A stretch of DNA of 7,486 bases. It comes from Steroidobacteraceae bacterium. GTDB lineage: Bacteria > Pseudomonadota > Gammaproteobacteria > Steroidobacterales > Steroidobacteraceae. Of the stretch, positions 1 through 5,807 are shown in pieces. The notes below the pieces were generated by a model. It had not been told where the DNA came from. It was given only the letters and a program-made list of their open reading frames with translations, and searched no databases. The position numbers and the translations under genes were made by a program. Each line of letters begins with the position of its first letter. The first letter of the stretch is position 1. The stretch lies in contig JAICKZ010000161.1 of NCBI GenBank assembly GCA_025927665.1, forward strand, positions 1-7,486, read 5' to 3'.

Positions 1-1320
1 AAGTCCGCGATACAGTAACCATGCATTTTGAATCGCACCTGCTGCAGTGGCCAGCGCCAGCAGTACATGCATGCCAGGATCATGCAGTCGTCCTGTGAGC
101 CATAGCGTAACCAATGCAATTACATTCAAAATCATGTTTAGACCGAAAGACTGCGCAGCGGTACGTACTGGAGTACGTGTGTCTTGACGAGCGAAATAAC
201 CCGGCGCTAGCACTTTCACCAAACTCCACGCCAATAACGCAGCGGCATAAGCCATCACTGCCCAACTAGTCATACGCAAACTTTCGACCGTGAATTTGCC
301 GTGATAAAAAATAGTGGTGGTTAAAGGTGTGGCCAATGTGTACAACGCCACCGAAGCGGGCACCACCATCACGAATAGCATTTTCAATCCCCAATCAAGC
401 ATGGCATTGAAACGCTCCGGTGCTTCTGCAGTGTGATGGCTCGCAAGACTCGGCAGAATAACCGTCGCTAAGCCGATACTGAACACTCCCAATGGAAATT
501 CCACCAATCGATTGGCGCTATATAACCAAAAGACACTCCCTGCGGCGAGTTGAGTCGCAATACTGGTGCTGAGCATTACACTGATCTGTCCCATCGAAGA
601 ACCAACGATCGCAGGCAGCATCAACTTGCCGATACGTCGCACTCCTTCATGTTTAAAGTTCCAACGTGGTCGTCGCAACAATTTCAATTTCAGCAATACA
701 GGAAGGTGAATAAGAACCTGCGCGATACCTGCGACAAAGACACCAAATGCCAGCGCCATATATGGTCGTGACAAATGTGGTGAGATATACACTGCGGCAA
801 AGATCATGATCAAATTTAACAATACAGAACTGAATGCGGGTATTGAAAAACGTTCATAGCTATTCAAAACACCGCCGGCAAGCGCGGTCATGGAAACAAA
901 GAAAAGATACGGAAAGGTCCAATGCAGCATTGCAACCGCCATATCGAAACGGCTGGTGCCAGTGTCAAACCCAGATCCAATGATCCAAATCAAGAACGGC
1001 GAACACAACGAACCAATTAACGAAACAACCAACAAAAAGCCGCCCAGTGTTCCGGCAACACTATCAACCAAATCGCGCACCTCATCATTGCTTCGTTGAG
1101 TACGATATTCGGAGACTACCGGCACAAAAGCCTGCGAGAATGCGCCTTCCGCAAACAGACGTCGCAGAAAATTTGGAATCTGATATGCGAAGATCCAGGC
1201 ATCGTTGATGTCGGCAGTAAACAGCGTCGCGTACTTGATATCGCGCCAAAGTCCAGTAATTCGGGAGAGCAGCGTGACCAATCCAAACACGCTCATACTG
1301 CGAAAAACTCGACGACTCAT
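1..1320 (-). CDS. murJ: MurJ lipid II flippase, N-terminal 440 residues (C-terminus beyond the window)
   Basis: Inner-membrane flippase of the MVF/MOP superfamily that moves lipid II to the periplasmic face for peptidoglycan synthesis. The frame is open from an ATG at 1320 to the window edge, giving 440 residues; E. coli MurJ has about 511, so roughly 70 are missing. The family signature near residues 48-68 (IPNFLRRLFAEGAFSQAFVP) is almost identical to E. coli, and WLYSANRLVEFPLG (265-278) and KVLAPGYFARQDTRTP (369-384) are also diagnostic. By alignment from memory, the cavity arginines R18, R24, R52 and R270 of E. coli correspond to R20, R26, R53 and R271 here, and D39 to D40. The residue before R271 is Asn270 where E. 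coli has Asp269. Many hydrophobic segments fit a polytopic protein. The start is supported by family alignment; the Shine-Dalgarno sequence is weak. It is divergent from rpsT across about 180 bp. Confidence 0.97.
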   Translation of the reverse strand, partial: MSRRVFRSMSVFGLVTLLSRITGLWRDIKYATLFTADINDAWIFAYQIPNFLRRLFAEGAFSQAFVPVVSEYRTQRSNDEVRDLVDSVAGTLGGFLLVVSLIGSLCSPFLIWIIGSGFDTGTSRFDMAVAMLHWTFPYLFFVSMTALAGGVLNSYERFSIPAFSSVLLNLIMIFAAVYISPHLSRPYMALAFGVFVAGIAQVLIHLPVLLKLKLLRRPRWNFKHEGVRRIGKLMLPAIVGSSMGQISVMLSTSIATQLAAGSVFWLYSANRLVEFPLGVFSIGLATVILPSLASHHTAEAPERFNAMLDWGLKMLFVMVVPASVALYTLATPLTTTIFYHGKFTVESLRMTSWAVMAYAAALLAWSLVKVLAPGYFARQDTRTPVRTAAQSFGLNMILNVIALVTLWLTGRLHDPGMHVLLALATAAGAIQNAWLLYRGL

Positions 1321-1363
1321 TGGCGGCTCACAACACAATCAGAACAAACAAGGTCGGCAATGT

Positions 1364-1388
1364 TATCGGTAGTAATCAGTTACCGATA
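1364..1388. promoter_or_regulatory. Perfect 8-bp dyad in the murJ-rpsT divergent region
   Basis: TATCGGTA (1364-1371) and TACCGATA (1381-1388) form a perfect inverted repeat around a 9-nt centre, extendable by G-T pairs in RNA. It lies between the murJ start (1320) and the rpsT start (1502), so it could be an operator for either gene or a hairpin in the rpsT leader. No T-run follows, so it is not an intrinsic terminator. I found no convincing -35/-10 pair for murJ or rpsT in this interval. The dyad is seen directly; the regulatory role is inferred. Confidence 0.4.
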
Positions 1389-1486
1389 GTCCTAAGGCGG
1401 CAAAATCGCGGAATTTCGCTACTTACCCCTTGCCTTTGAACGCATGCACCGGCAGAATTCGCGGCTCTTTTTTGGGTTCTTTTCCT

Positions 1487-1490
1487 GGAG
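1487..1490 (+). promoter_or_regulatory. Shine-Dalgarno sequence of rpsT (supports the GTG start)
   Basis: GGAG lies 11 nt before the GTG at 1502. Together with the family alignment it places the rpsT start at GTG and not at the upstream in-frame ATG at 1430. Confidence 0.6.
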
Positions 1491-1501
1491 TGGTCGAGTC
1501 T

Positions 1502-1765
1502 GTGGCAAACATTAAATCTGCAATCAAGCGTGCCCGTCAAACTATCGTACGTCGTGCTCACAACATGGCCGCGCGTTCTGCTTTGCGCACTGCGATCAAG
1601 AATGTGTTGATTGCCGTTGACGCAGGCAAGAAGGAAGAAGCGATCAGTAATCTGAAACTTGCTGTGCCAGTGATCGATTCCATGGTGAACAAGGGCATTA
1701 TTCATCGCAATAAAGCCGCTCGTCATAAAAGTCAGTTGAATGCCCGCGTTAAAGCGTTGGCTTGA
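1502..1765 (+). CDS. rpsT: 30S ribosomal protein S20 (GTG start)
   Basis: Primary 16S rRNA-binding protein of the small subunit. From GTG at 1502 the product is 87 residues, the same as E. coli S20 with its initiator. The N-terminus reads (M)ANIKSAIKRARQ and the C-terminus has the conserved IHRNKAARHKSQLNARVKALA, typical of this small, basic, all-helical protein. The frame stays open upstream to an ATG at 1430, but those 24 residues (MPLNACTG...) are not part of the family, and GGAG sits correctly before the GTG. A weak start codon is notable because E. coli rpsT uses UUG and is autoregulated at translation; similar control here is inference only. The gene stands alone, divergent from murJ and convergent with obgE. 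Confidence 0.96.
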   Translation: MANIKSAIKRARQTIVRRAHNMAARSALRTAIKNVLIAVDAGKKEEAISNLKLAVPVIDSMVNKGIIHRNKAARHKSQLNARVKALA

Positions 1766-1770
1766 TGATG

Positions 1771-1808
1771 AATAGCTGATTGCGTCGATCAGCTATTTCG
1801 CCTGTTTT
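1771..1808 (+). terminator. Hairpin terminator between convergent rpsT and obgE
   Basis: AATAGCTGAT (1771-1780) pairs perfectly with ATCAGCTATT (1788-1797) around a 7-nt loop, starting 5 nt after the rpsT stop. A T5 run follows at 1804-1808, 6 nt beyond the stem, so it is a reasonable but not classical intrinsic terminator for rpsT. The obgE stop codon (1793-1795, minus strand) lies inside the right arm. On the minus strand no T-run follows the stem, so its use for obgE is less certain. Confidence 0.65.
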
Positions 1809-2824
1809 TCGTGCTCAATTTCTTCCAGGCGCGACATGATTGTTTCACACAATTGAGTGGTGCCTTGCCGAGCCAATCCTGATATCTGAAATACTCGGCC
1901 TTTCCACCGCAATCGACGCACAATTTCTTTGCAAAGCTGTTCTGCCTCTTTCGCAGGCATTGCATCAATTTTATTCAGCACTAACCAGCGTTCCTTCTTG
2001 GCCAACTGTGGGCTGTATTTCTTTAGTTCAGCCGCAATTGCACGTACATCTTTGACCGGATCTGCTTCTGGATCGGGCGGCATGATGTCCACCAAATGAA
2101 GCAATACTCGCGTACGTTGCAGGTGCTTGAGAAAGCGTAAACCCAATCCCGCACCTTCTGCTGCGCCTTCGATGACGCCAGGAATATCCGCCATGACGAA
2201 GCTACGTTGTGGACCGACCGATACCACGCCCAAATTAGGATGGAGCGTAGTGAATGGATAATCGGCGACTTTGGGTTTGGCCGCTGATACAGATCGAATC
2301 AACGTCGACTTGCCTGCATTGGGCAAGCCTAATAAACCTACATCCGCAATAACTTTTAACTCAAGACGTAATTCGCGCTTTTCACCAGGCAGTCCCATGC
2401 CTGCTTTGCGTGGTGTGCGATTGGTACTGCTCTTAAATCGAGTATTTCCCCAGCCACCTTTGCCGCCTTTGACCACTAACACTCGTTGACCGGCCGCCAT
2501 CAAATCGCCGAGTTGTTCTTCTGTCTCTATGTCGTAAATAACGGTACCTACCGGCACGACAATCTCCATGTCTTGGCCACTGGCACCTGTGCAATCATTG
2601 CTCATGCCTGCCGTTCCGTGCGGCGCGCGGAAACTACGTTTATAACGAAAGTCCGCCAGCGTGTTGATGCCTTCCGCTGCGACTAAATAAATACCCGCAC
2701 CATGGCCACCATCACCACCATCGGGACCGCCAAAGGGAATGAATTTTTCGCGGCGAAAACTGGCGCACCCGCGTCCGCCGTTGCCACCCTGCACTTTTAC
2801 GATTGCTTCGTCTACGAATTTCAT
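1793..2824 (-). CDS. obgE: Obg/CgtA GTPase, 50S ribosome assembly factor
   Basis: Essential GTPase that binds the 50S subunit late in assembly and is linked to the stringent response. The 343-residue product has the glycine-rich Obg fold first (about 1-158, with GGNGGRG and GGPDGGDGG repeats) and then the G domain. The P-loop is GLPNAGKST at 166-174, switch I FTTLHPNLG at 191-199, G3 DIPG at 213-216, G4 NKID at 284-287, and the G5 region ISGLA near 314-318. It is shorter than E. coli ObgE (390) because the acidic C-terminal tail is absent; the end is basic and Glu-rich (EEIEHEKQAK). It lies 93 bp after rpmA, behind a strong terminator, so it probably depends on read-through or its own promoter. 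No clear Shine-Dalgarno precedes ATG 2824, but MKFVDEA is the family's usual start. Confidence 0.97.
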   Translation of the reverse strand: MKFVDEAIVKVQGGNGGRGCASFRREKFIPFGGPDGGDGGHGAGIYLVAAEGINTLADFRYKRSFRAPHGTAGMSNDCTGASGQDMEIVVPVGTVIYDIETEEQLGDLMAAGQRVLVVKGGKGGWGNTRFKSSTNRTPRKAGMGLPGEKRELRLELKVIADVGLLGLPNAGKSTLIRSVSAAKPKVADYPFTTLHPNLGVVSVGPQRSFVMADIPGVIEGAAEGAGLGLRFLKHLQRTRVLLHLVDIMPPDPEADPVKDVRAIAAELKKYSPQLAKKERWLVLNKIDAMPAKEAEQLCKEIVRRLRWKGRVFQISGLARQGTTQLCETIMSRLEEIEHEKQAK

Positions 2825-2866
2825 GATTGCTATATTAACCGGTAACGATGCCTGGCATTGTCCAAT

Positions 2867-2895
2867 AAAAAAACCCCGGGTTTGCCGGGGTTTTT
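2867..2895 (-). terminator. Strong intrinsic terminator after rplU-rpmA
   Basis: On the plus strand CCCCGG (2874-2879) and CCGGGG (2885-2890) pair around GTTTG, and A and T runs extend the stem (2869-2873 with 2891-2895). Read on the minus strand it is a GC-rich stem followed by seven T, 22 nt after the rpmA stop. It is the strongest terminator in the window and separates rplU-rpmA from obgE. The A/T symmetry would let it work in both directions. Confidence 0.92.
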
Positions 2896-2917
2896 ACACT
2901 GAAAGTTGGAACAACTA

Positions 2918-3175
2918 TTACTCAGTAACAACGCTGACGTAAGTGTGTTGTGCAGCTCCACGCTTGCGGAATTCAACACGACCATTGCTTTTGGCAAACA
3001 AAGTGTGATCAGTGCCAATACCAACGTTATCACCAGCCCAGAACTGAGTACCACGCTGACGCACAAGAATATTGCCAGCCAATACTGCTTCACCACCGAA
3101 CTTCTTCAAGCCCAGTCGTTTGGATTCTGAATCGCGACCGTTCTTGGTACTACCGCCTGCCTTTTTATGTGCCAT
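2918..3175 (-). CDS. rpmA: 50S ribosomal protein L27
   Basis: Large-subunit protein whose flexible N-terminal tail reaches the peptidyl-transferase centre and helps to place tRNA. The 85-residue product matches E. coli L27 in length and begins with the canonical MAHKKAGGSTKNGRDSESKR. It keeps the VRQRGTQFWAG and DHTLFAKSNG motifs. The mature N-terminus (AHKKAGG) follows the initiator directly, so there is no cleavable N-terminal extension of the Firmicutes type. A Shine-Dalgarno GGAGAG (3184-3189, minus strand) sits 8 nt before the ATG. The gene is 29 bp downstream of rplU, as expected of the rplU-rpmA operon, and a strong terminator follows it. Confidence 0.98.
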   Translation of the reverse strand: MAHKKAGGSTKNGRDSESKRLGLKKFGGEAVLAGNILVRQRGTQFWAGDNVGIGTDHTLFAKSNGRVEFRKRGAAQHTYVSVVTE

Positions 3176-3204
3176 GAATGCAACTCTCCAACAAAATAAA
3201 TTTT

Positions 3205-3519
3205 TTAAGCACCGACAATGCCGGTAACTTTGATTTCTGTATATTCCTGACGATGACCGCCGCGACGCATGTAGTGCTTGCGACGACGAAATTTGACGAA
3301 GCTAACCTTGTCACCCTGACCGTGCTTTTGCACAGTGGCAGTTACTTTGCTGCCTTGAACAGTGGGCTTACCAACTGCAACTTGGTCTCCATTGGCAACT
3401 AACAACACTTGATCGAATTCAACTGCGGCTCCAGCATCGGCCTGTAGTTTTTCGACTCGCAACACAGTGCCTTCACTGACACGATATTGCTTTCCACCCG
3501 TGGCGATCACAGCGTACAT
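3205..3519 (-). CDS. rplU: 50S ribosomal protein L21
   Basis: Large-subunit protein that binds 23S rRNA. The 104-residue product is close to E. coli L21 (103). It begins MYAVIATGGKQYRV, the family hallmark, and carries the RNA-binding stretch VSFVKFRRRKHYMRRGGHRQ (residues 72-91) and the terminal KVTGI. GGAG (3530-3533, minus strand) lies 10 nt before the ATG. It is the first gene of the rplU-rpmA operon and is divergent from ispB across 214 bp, the usual gammaproteobacterial arrangement. Confidence 0.98.
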   Translation of the reverse strand: MYAVIATGGKQYRVSEGTVLRVEKLQADAGAAVEFDQVLLVANGDQVAVGKPTVQGSKVTATVQKHGQGDKVSFVKFRRRKHYMRRGGHRQEYTEIKVTGIVGA

Positions 3520-3733
3520 GTAACTCTTACTCCGGAATAAGCGAATACATTGAAAGTATCCGCCTGAATTTGAAGGCCGCGAAGTTTACGGATTTAGACC
3601 CCTTGGAGCAAGGGAATTTGACGATTTACCCTTTAAGCTGCTACGACCTGCTTGAACAGAGACGCTACTAGCCCTTCAAACTGCCACTTCAGTTACCATT
3701 GACGTACTTTATGCCCAGACAATTGTTAAAAAA
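3520..3733. promoter_or_regulatory. rplU-ispB divergent control region with a small hairpin
   Basis: This 214-bp gap must hold the promoters of both rplU (minus) and ispB (plus). A perfect 6-bp stem, CCCTTG (3600-3605) and CAAGGG (3609-3614) around GAG, is the clearest structure. It would lie in the 5' leader of rplU if transcription starts beyond it. Two TTGACG hexamers on the plus strand (3618-3623 and 3699-3704) are possible -35 boxes for ispB, but neither has a good -10 box at proper spacing. I recognise no riboswitch and no known L21 leader. Confidence 0.4.
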
Positions 3734-4711
3734 ATGAGTCAATTGAGCCTCGAGTCTATCAAACAAAGAGTACTACCCGATCTGCAAACTGTAGATGCCG
3801 CGATTCGCGCACGATTGACCACCGATGTGGTACTGGTCAATCAAGTCGCCGAATACATCATTCAATCTGGCGGAAAACGCGTTCGACCCTTGGTTACTGT
3901 ACTCGCTGGTCGCGCCTGCAATGTATCCGGATCAAAGCTCGCCGCCGCCGCTGCGATTGTGGAATTCGTGCATACCGCCACTTTGCTGCATGATGATGTA
4001 GTAGATGAATCAAACTTGCGTCGCGGTCACGAAACCGCCAATGCCGTTTGGGGAAATCAAGCGAGTGTGCTGGTAGGCGATTATCTGTATTCACGTGCGT
4101 TTGAAATGATGGTGGATCTAAACCATATGCGCATCATGGACGTGATGGCGAGCGCCACCAATAAGATTGCAGAGGGAGAAGTGCTGCAACTGATGAATGC
4201 AAATGATCCAGAGACGACTGAAGCAGACTATATGGAAGTAATTTATCGCAAGACTGCAAAACTGTTTGAAGCAGGCACGCAGATTGCGGCCATCATCGCT
4301 AATGCCAGCGCTGAACATGAACAGGCGCTCAAACAATATGGCAAACATCTTGGCATTGCTTTTCAACTGGTAGACGATGTACTCGACTACCGTGCCAATC
4401 GTGAAGAGCTGGGAAAGAACTTGGGCGATGATCTCGCCGAAGGCAAACCCACGCTACCGTTGATACATGCATTGAAACATGGCAATTCATCACAGCAACA
4501 ATTGATTCGCCATGCCATCGAACACGGCGGTATTGAATCGTTAAGCGAGATCACTGCCGCAATTGAATCAACTGGAGGCCTTCAGTACACTGCGCAACGC
4601 GCACGACAAGAAGCCGATCTTGCAATTCAGTCACTCACTGCATTACCCGATTCGGATTTCGTTCGCGCATTGGATGAACTGGCAGAGTTTGCAGTTAGTC
4701 GTGGTTATTGA
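3734..4711 (+). CDS. ispB: Long-chain trans-polyprenyl (octaprenyl-type) diphosphate synthase
   Basis: Condenses isopentenyl diphosphate units onto farnesyl diphosphate to make the side chain of ubiquinone or menaquinone. The 325-residue product aligns along its whole length with E. coli IspB. GGKR (46-49) binds IPP, the first Asp-rich motif is DDVVD (87-91, in LLHDDVVDESNLRRG), and the second is DDVLD (214-218). FVHTATLLHDD and AEGEVLQLMN are characteristic. The residue five places before the first motif is the small Ala82, which fits long-chain products; the exact chain length cannot be read from sequence. The start at ATG 3734 matches the family N-terminus, but it is preceded by a run of A and has no Shine-Dalgarno sequence. 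It is divergent from rplU and followed by a structured dyad and tRNA-Pro. Confidence 0.96.
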   Translation: MSQLSLESIKQRVLPDLQTVDAAIRARLTTDVVLVNQVAEYIIQSGGKRVRPLVTVLAGRACNVSGSKLAAAAAIVEFVHTATLLHDDVVDESNLRRGHETANAVWGNQASVLVGDYLYSRAFEMMVDLNHMRIMDVMASATNKIAEGEVLQLMNANDPETTEADYMEVIYRKTAKLFEAGTQIAAIIANASAEHEQALKQYGKHLGIAFQLVDDVLDYRANREELGKNLGDDLAEGKPTLPLIHALKHGNSSQQQLIRHAIEHGGIESLSEITAAIESTGGLQYTAQRARQEADLAIQSLTALPDSDFVRALDELAEFAVSRGY

Positions 4712-4749
4712 AAATACGACAAACATATCATGATGAATCACGTATTCAA

Positions 4750-4809
4750 CTTCGATAGAAGTGCTTGCAAACGAATTGATCTTTTTGTTTGCGTTGAGCT
4801 CTATCGAAG
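4750..4809. repeat. Two-tier inverted repeat overlapping the tRNA-Pro promoter
   Basis: The outer arms CTTCGATAGA (4750-4759) and TCTATCGAAG (4800-4809) are a perfect 10-bp inverted repeat. Nested inside are GCAAAC (4767-4772) and GTTTGC (4787-4792), with symmetric 7-nt gaps on each side. It begins 39 bp after the ispB stop. The right outer arm fills the spacer between the proposed -35 and -10 boxes of the tRNA gene, and the -35 box lies in the right gap. No T-run follows, so a terminator for ispB is less likely than an operator or a relic repeat. Function is inferred. Confidence 0.5.
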
Positions 4810-4821
4810 GGTTCTTATATA
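4794..4821 (+). promoter_or_regulatory. Probable sigma-70 promoter of tRNA-Pro
   Basis: The -35 box is TTGAGC (4794-4799) and the -10 box TATATA (4816-4821), separated by 16 bp; TATAAG at 4818-4823 gives an 18-bp alternative. Transcription would start about 4828-4830, leaving a short leader before the mature tRNA 5' end at 4838. Confidence 0.6.
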
Positions 4822-4837
4822 AGTACCAATAAACGCA

Positions 4838-4914
<77 letters not shown>

Positions 4915-4940
4915 ATAAAATCAATTAGTTGAAATGTCTT

Positions 4941-5009
4941 ATCTTTAATTTTTTTCTTCGTCAATAAAGATGGGGACTTGCTGGGGACCTATCAAAAAAT
5001 CTTTAATTT
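4941..5009 (+). repeat. Direct repeat ATCTTTAATTT, two copies
   Basis: ATCTTTAATTT occurs at 4941-4951 and at 4999-5009, and each copy is followed by a T-rich stretch. With such low complexity chance is possible, but the pair brackets the TGGGGAC repeats and may belong to the same junction structure. Confidence 0.35.
4971..4988 (+). repeat. Two TGGGGAC heptamers, 11 bp apart
   Basis: TGGGGAC occurs at 4971-4977 and 4982-4988, one helical turn apart, in otherwise AT-rich DNA 57 bp after the tRNA-Pro gene. Short, helically phased repeats beside a tRNA 3' end can be arm-type binding sites of a tyrosine integrase or the trace of an excised island. No integrase gene and no second copy of the tRNA 3' end lies in the window, so this is only a hypothesis. 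Confidence 0.4.
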
Positions 5010-5055
5010 AATTTTCTTGGATTGACGTAATTCGTAAGCGTCATCTGAGCACCAC

Positions 5056-5391
5056 TTAGCCATATGGAAAACGGAGCGATCTGTGCCAATCAATGCTTTC
5101 AAGCAACATCGATAACTGCGCTTGCGTCAAATGTACCGTGCCCTCAAGGGCATTGGGCCATACGAAGCGATCGCGCTCCAATCGTTTGCAGAACAAACAC
5201 AACCTATCACCATCCCACCACAACAACTTGATGCGATCACCACGGCGGCCACGAAACACGAACACTTGACCGGACAAGGGATCTTCTATCAGTTGTAATT
5301 GCACAATCGCAGCCAGTCCATCAAACCCCTTACGCATATCAGTCACATCGCACGCCAACCAAATACGCGTGCTTACAAGTAAACCCATCAT
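5056..5391 (-). CDS. tnpB: IS66-family accessory protein TnpB (Orf2)
   Basis: TnpB is an accessory protein that most IS66-family elements carry beside the TnpC transposase; its biochemical role is poorly known. The 111-residue product has the family hallmarks: TRIWLACDVTDMRKGFDGLA near the N-terminus, then FVFRGRRGDRIKLLWWDGDRLCLFCKRLERDRFVWP, and LLESIDW near the end. Length matches the usual 110-120. I chose the ATG at 5391 (MMGLLVSTRIWLAC), with 5388 as an equal alternative. The frame is open back to 5442, but those 17 extra residues are not family-like. The final residues after IDW (HRSLRFPYG) look unusual and may result from the deletion that removed tnpC. No Shine-Dalgarno sequence is obvious. 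The frame is intact but the gene is probably not functional without tnpC. Confidence 0.85.
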   Translation of the reverse strand: MMGLLVSTRIWLACDVTDMRKGFDGLAAIVQLQLIEDPLSGQVFVFRGRRGDRIKLLWWDGDRLCLFCKRLERDRFVWPNALEGTVHLTQAQLSMLLESIDWHRSLRFPYG

Positions 5392-5442
5392 GGCAACAAC
5401 ATCGCAACGCATGTTCAAGTAACGAGATATCGATACAACCAC

Positions 5443-5563
5443 TCACCGTGATGCACGCCTCCACGCAAATACCTGATTGGCATTCACCTCGTAACATCGC
5501 GCCACTTCCGGAGGATACCGCTTGAGCTGAGACAGTGGAGTGCACATCTTTTTTATCTGTCAT
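5443..5563 (-). pseudogene. IS66 tnpA (Orf1) remnant, frameshifted and internally deleted
   Basis: From an ATG at 5547 the frame reads 34 residues, including LKRYPPEVARCYEVNANQVFAWRRASR before a stop at 5443. The part CYEVNANQVFAWRR matches the helix-turn-helix end of IS66/IS3-type Orf1 proteins (compare HGVNANLVFRWRR). A likely original start, MTDKKD, is in another frame at 5563, implying a frameshift between them. About 20 residues expected between KRYPPE and the VAR(R)(Y/H)G(V/I)NAN helix seem to be missing, and the protein stops much earlier than a normal tnpA. It lies 51 bp upstream of tnpB in the usual order. Identification rests on a short motif. Confidence 0.6.
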
Positions 5564-5587
5564 GGATCGCTTGAACAATTGCGAGAA

Positions 5588-5716
5588 TCAAGAAGAACAA
5601 GAACAATCATACGATGGCACTTGATGGAAATATTCCCAAGAACCTGATTGATGGATCGTATTCCTCATGCCACAATTTGGACAACGAAAACAAAGTAAAC
5701 TGCTTCTTGGGGCCAT
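5588..5716 (-). CDS. Possible 42-residue Cys-rich small ORF (doubtful)
   Basis: An ATG at 5716 opens 42 codons with a CFRCPNCG cluster (Cys9, Cys12, Cys15) and a terminal DCSC (Cys38, Cys40). CxxCPxCG followed by CxC resembles half of a zinc-ribbon, of the kind found at the N-terminus of some transposases. There is no Shine-Dalgarno sequence, and it lies between IS66 debris and a large palindrome. It may be a fragment of a lost gene or chance. I do not recognise a family. Confidence 0.25.
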   Translation of the reverse strand: MAPRSSLLCFRCPNCGMRNTIHQSGSWEYFHQVPSYDCSCSS

Positions 5717-5734
5717 GAAATGGATTAAATAAAT

Positions 5735-5807
5735 TGTAGAAGTTCAGATCTAATCTGACAGTTAATGGATTCAGTGGTGACTGTCAGATTAGATCTGAAC
5801 TTCTACA
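5735..5807. repeat. 73-bp near-perfect palindrome with 28-bp arms
   Basis: The left arm at 5735-5762 is the exact reverse complement of the right arm at 5780-5807, with a 17-nt centre. The outer tips read TGTAGAAG and CTTCTACA, so the unit starts TG and ends CA, as do many DDE-transposase element ends. Each arm also contains a smaller dyad, TCAGAT-CTA-ATCTGA. A further ATCTGAA lies just outside the right arm (5807-5813), repeating the motif at 5793-5799. No T-run follows and I see no clear target duplication. Candidates are a solo mini-element, two fused IS ends, or a structured regulatory site. The repeat is certain; the identity is not. Confidence 0.9.

Larger units (their letters stand above)
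5034..5563 (-). mobile_element. IS66-family relic (tnpA remnant and tnpB, no tnpC)
   Basis: IS66 elements carry tnpA, tnpB and the tnpC transposase, with inverted repeats that usually begin GTAA and 8-bp target duplications. Here the minus strand has a broken tnpA, then tnpB. Only 22 bp beyond the tnpB stop an outward-facing GTAAGCG begins at 5034, fitting the right end of such an element. The roughly 1.5-kb tnpC expected between tnpB and that end is absent. I find no matching CGCTTAC left end and no second copy of the 8 bp before the right end (5026-5033). This is a decayed, non-autonomous remnant; the left boundary given is only the farthest recognisable tnpA sequence. Confidence 0.75.

Noticed and set aside
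1430..1501. Upstream ATG extension of rpsT
   Set aside because: The 24 extra residues are not part of the S20 family, and a Shine-Dalgarno sequence precedes the GTG at 1502.
1376..1726. 116-residue minus-strand frame opposite rpsT
   Set aside because: It overlaps the well-identified S20 gene in antisense and shows no recognisable motif.
2830..3096. Hydrophobic 88-residue minus-strand frame over rpmA
   Set aside because: It is an alternative frame of the L27 gene and runs through the terminator.
3520..3733. Riboswitch or ribosomal-protein leader before rplU
   Set aside because: Only a 6-bp stem-loop is evident, and no known leader motif can be recognised.
5339..5578. 79-residue frame over the tnpA/tnpB junction
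   Set aside because: Only its first few residues (MTDKKD) may be the old tnpA start; the rest is the wrong frame of tnpA and tnpB.
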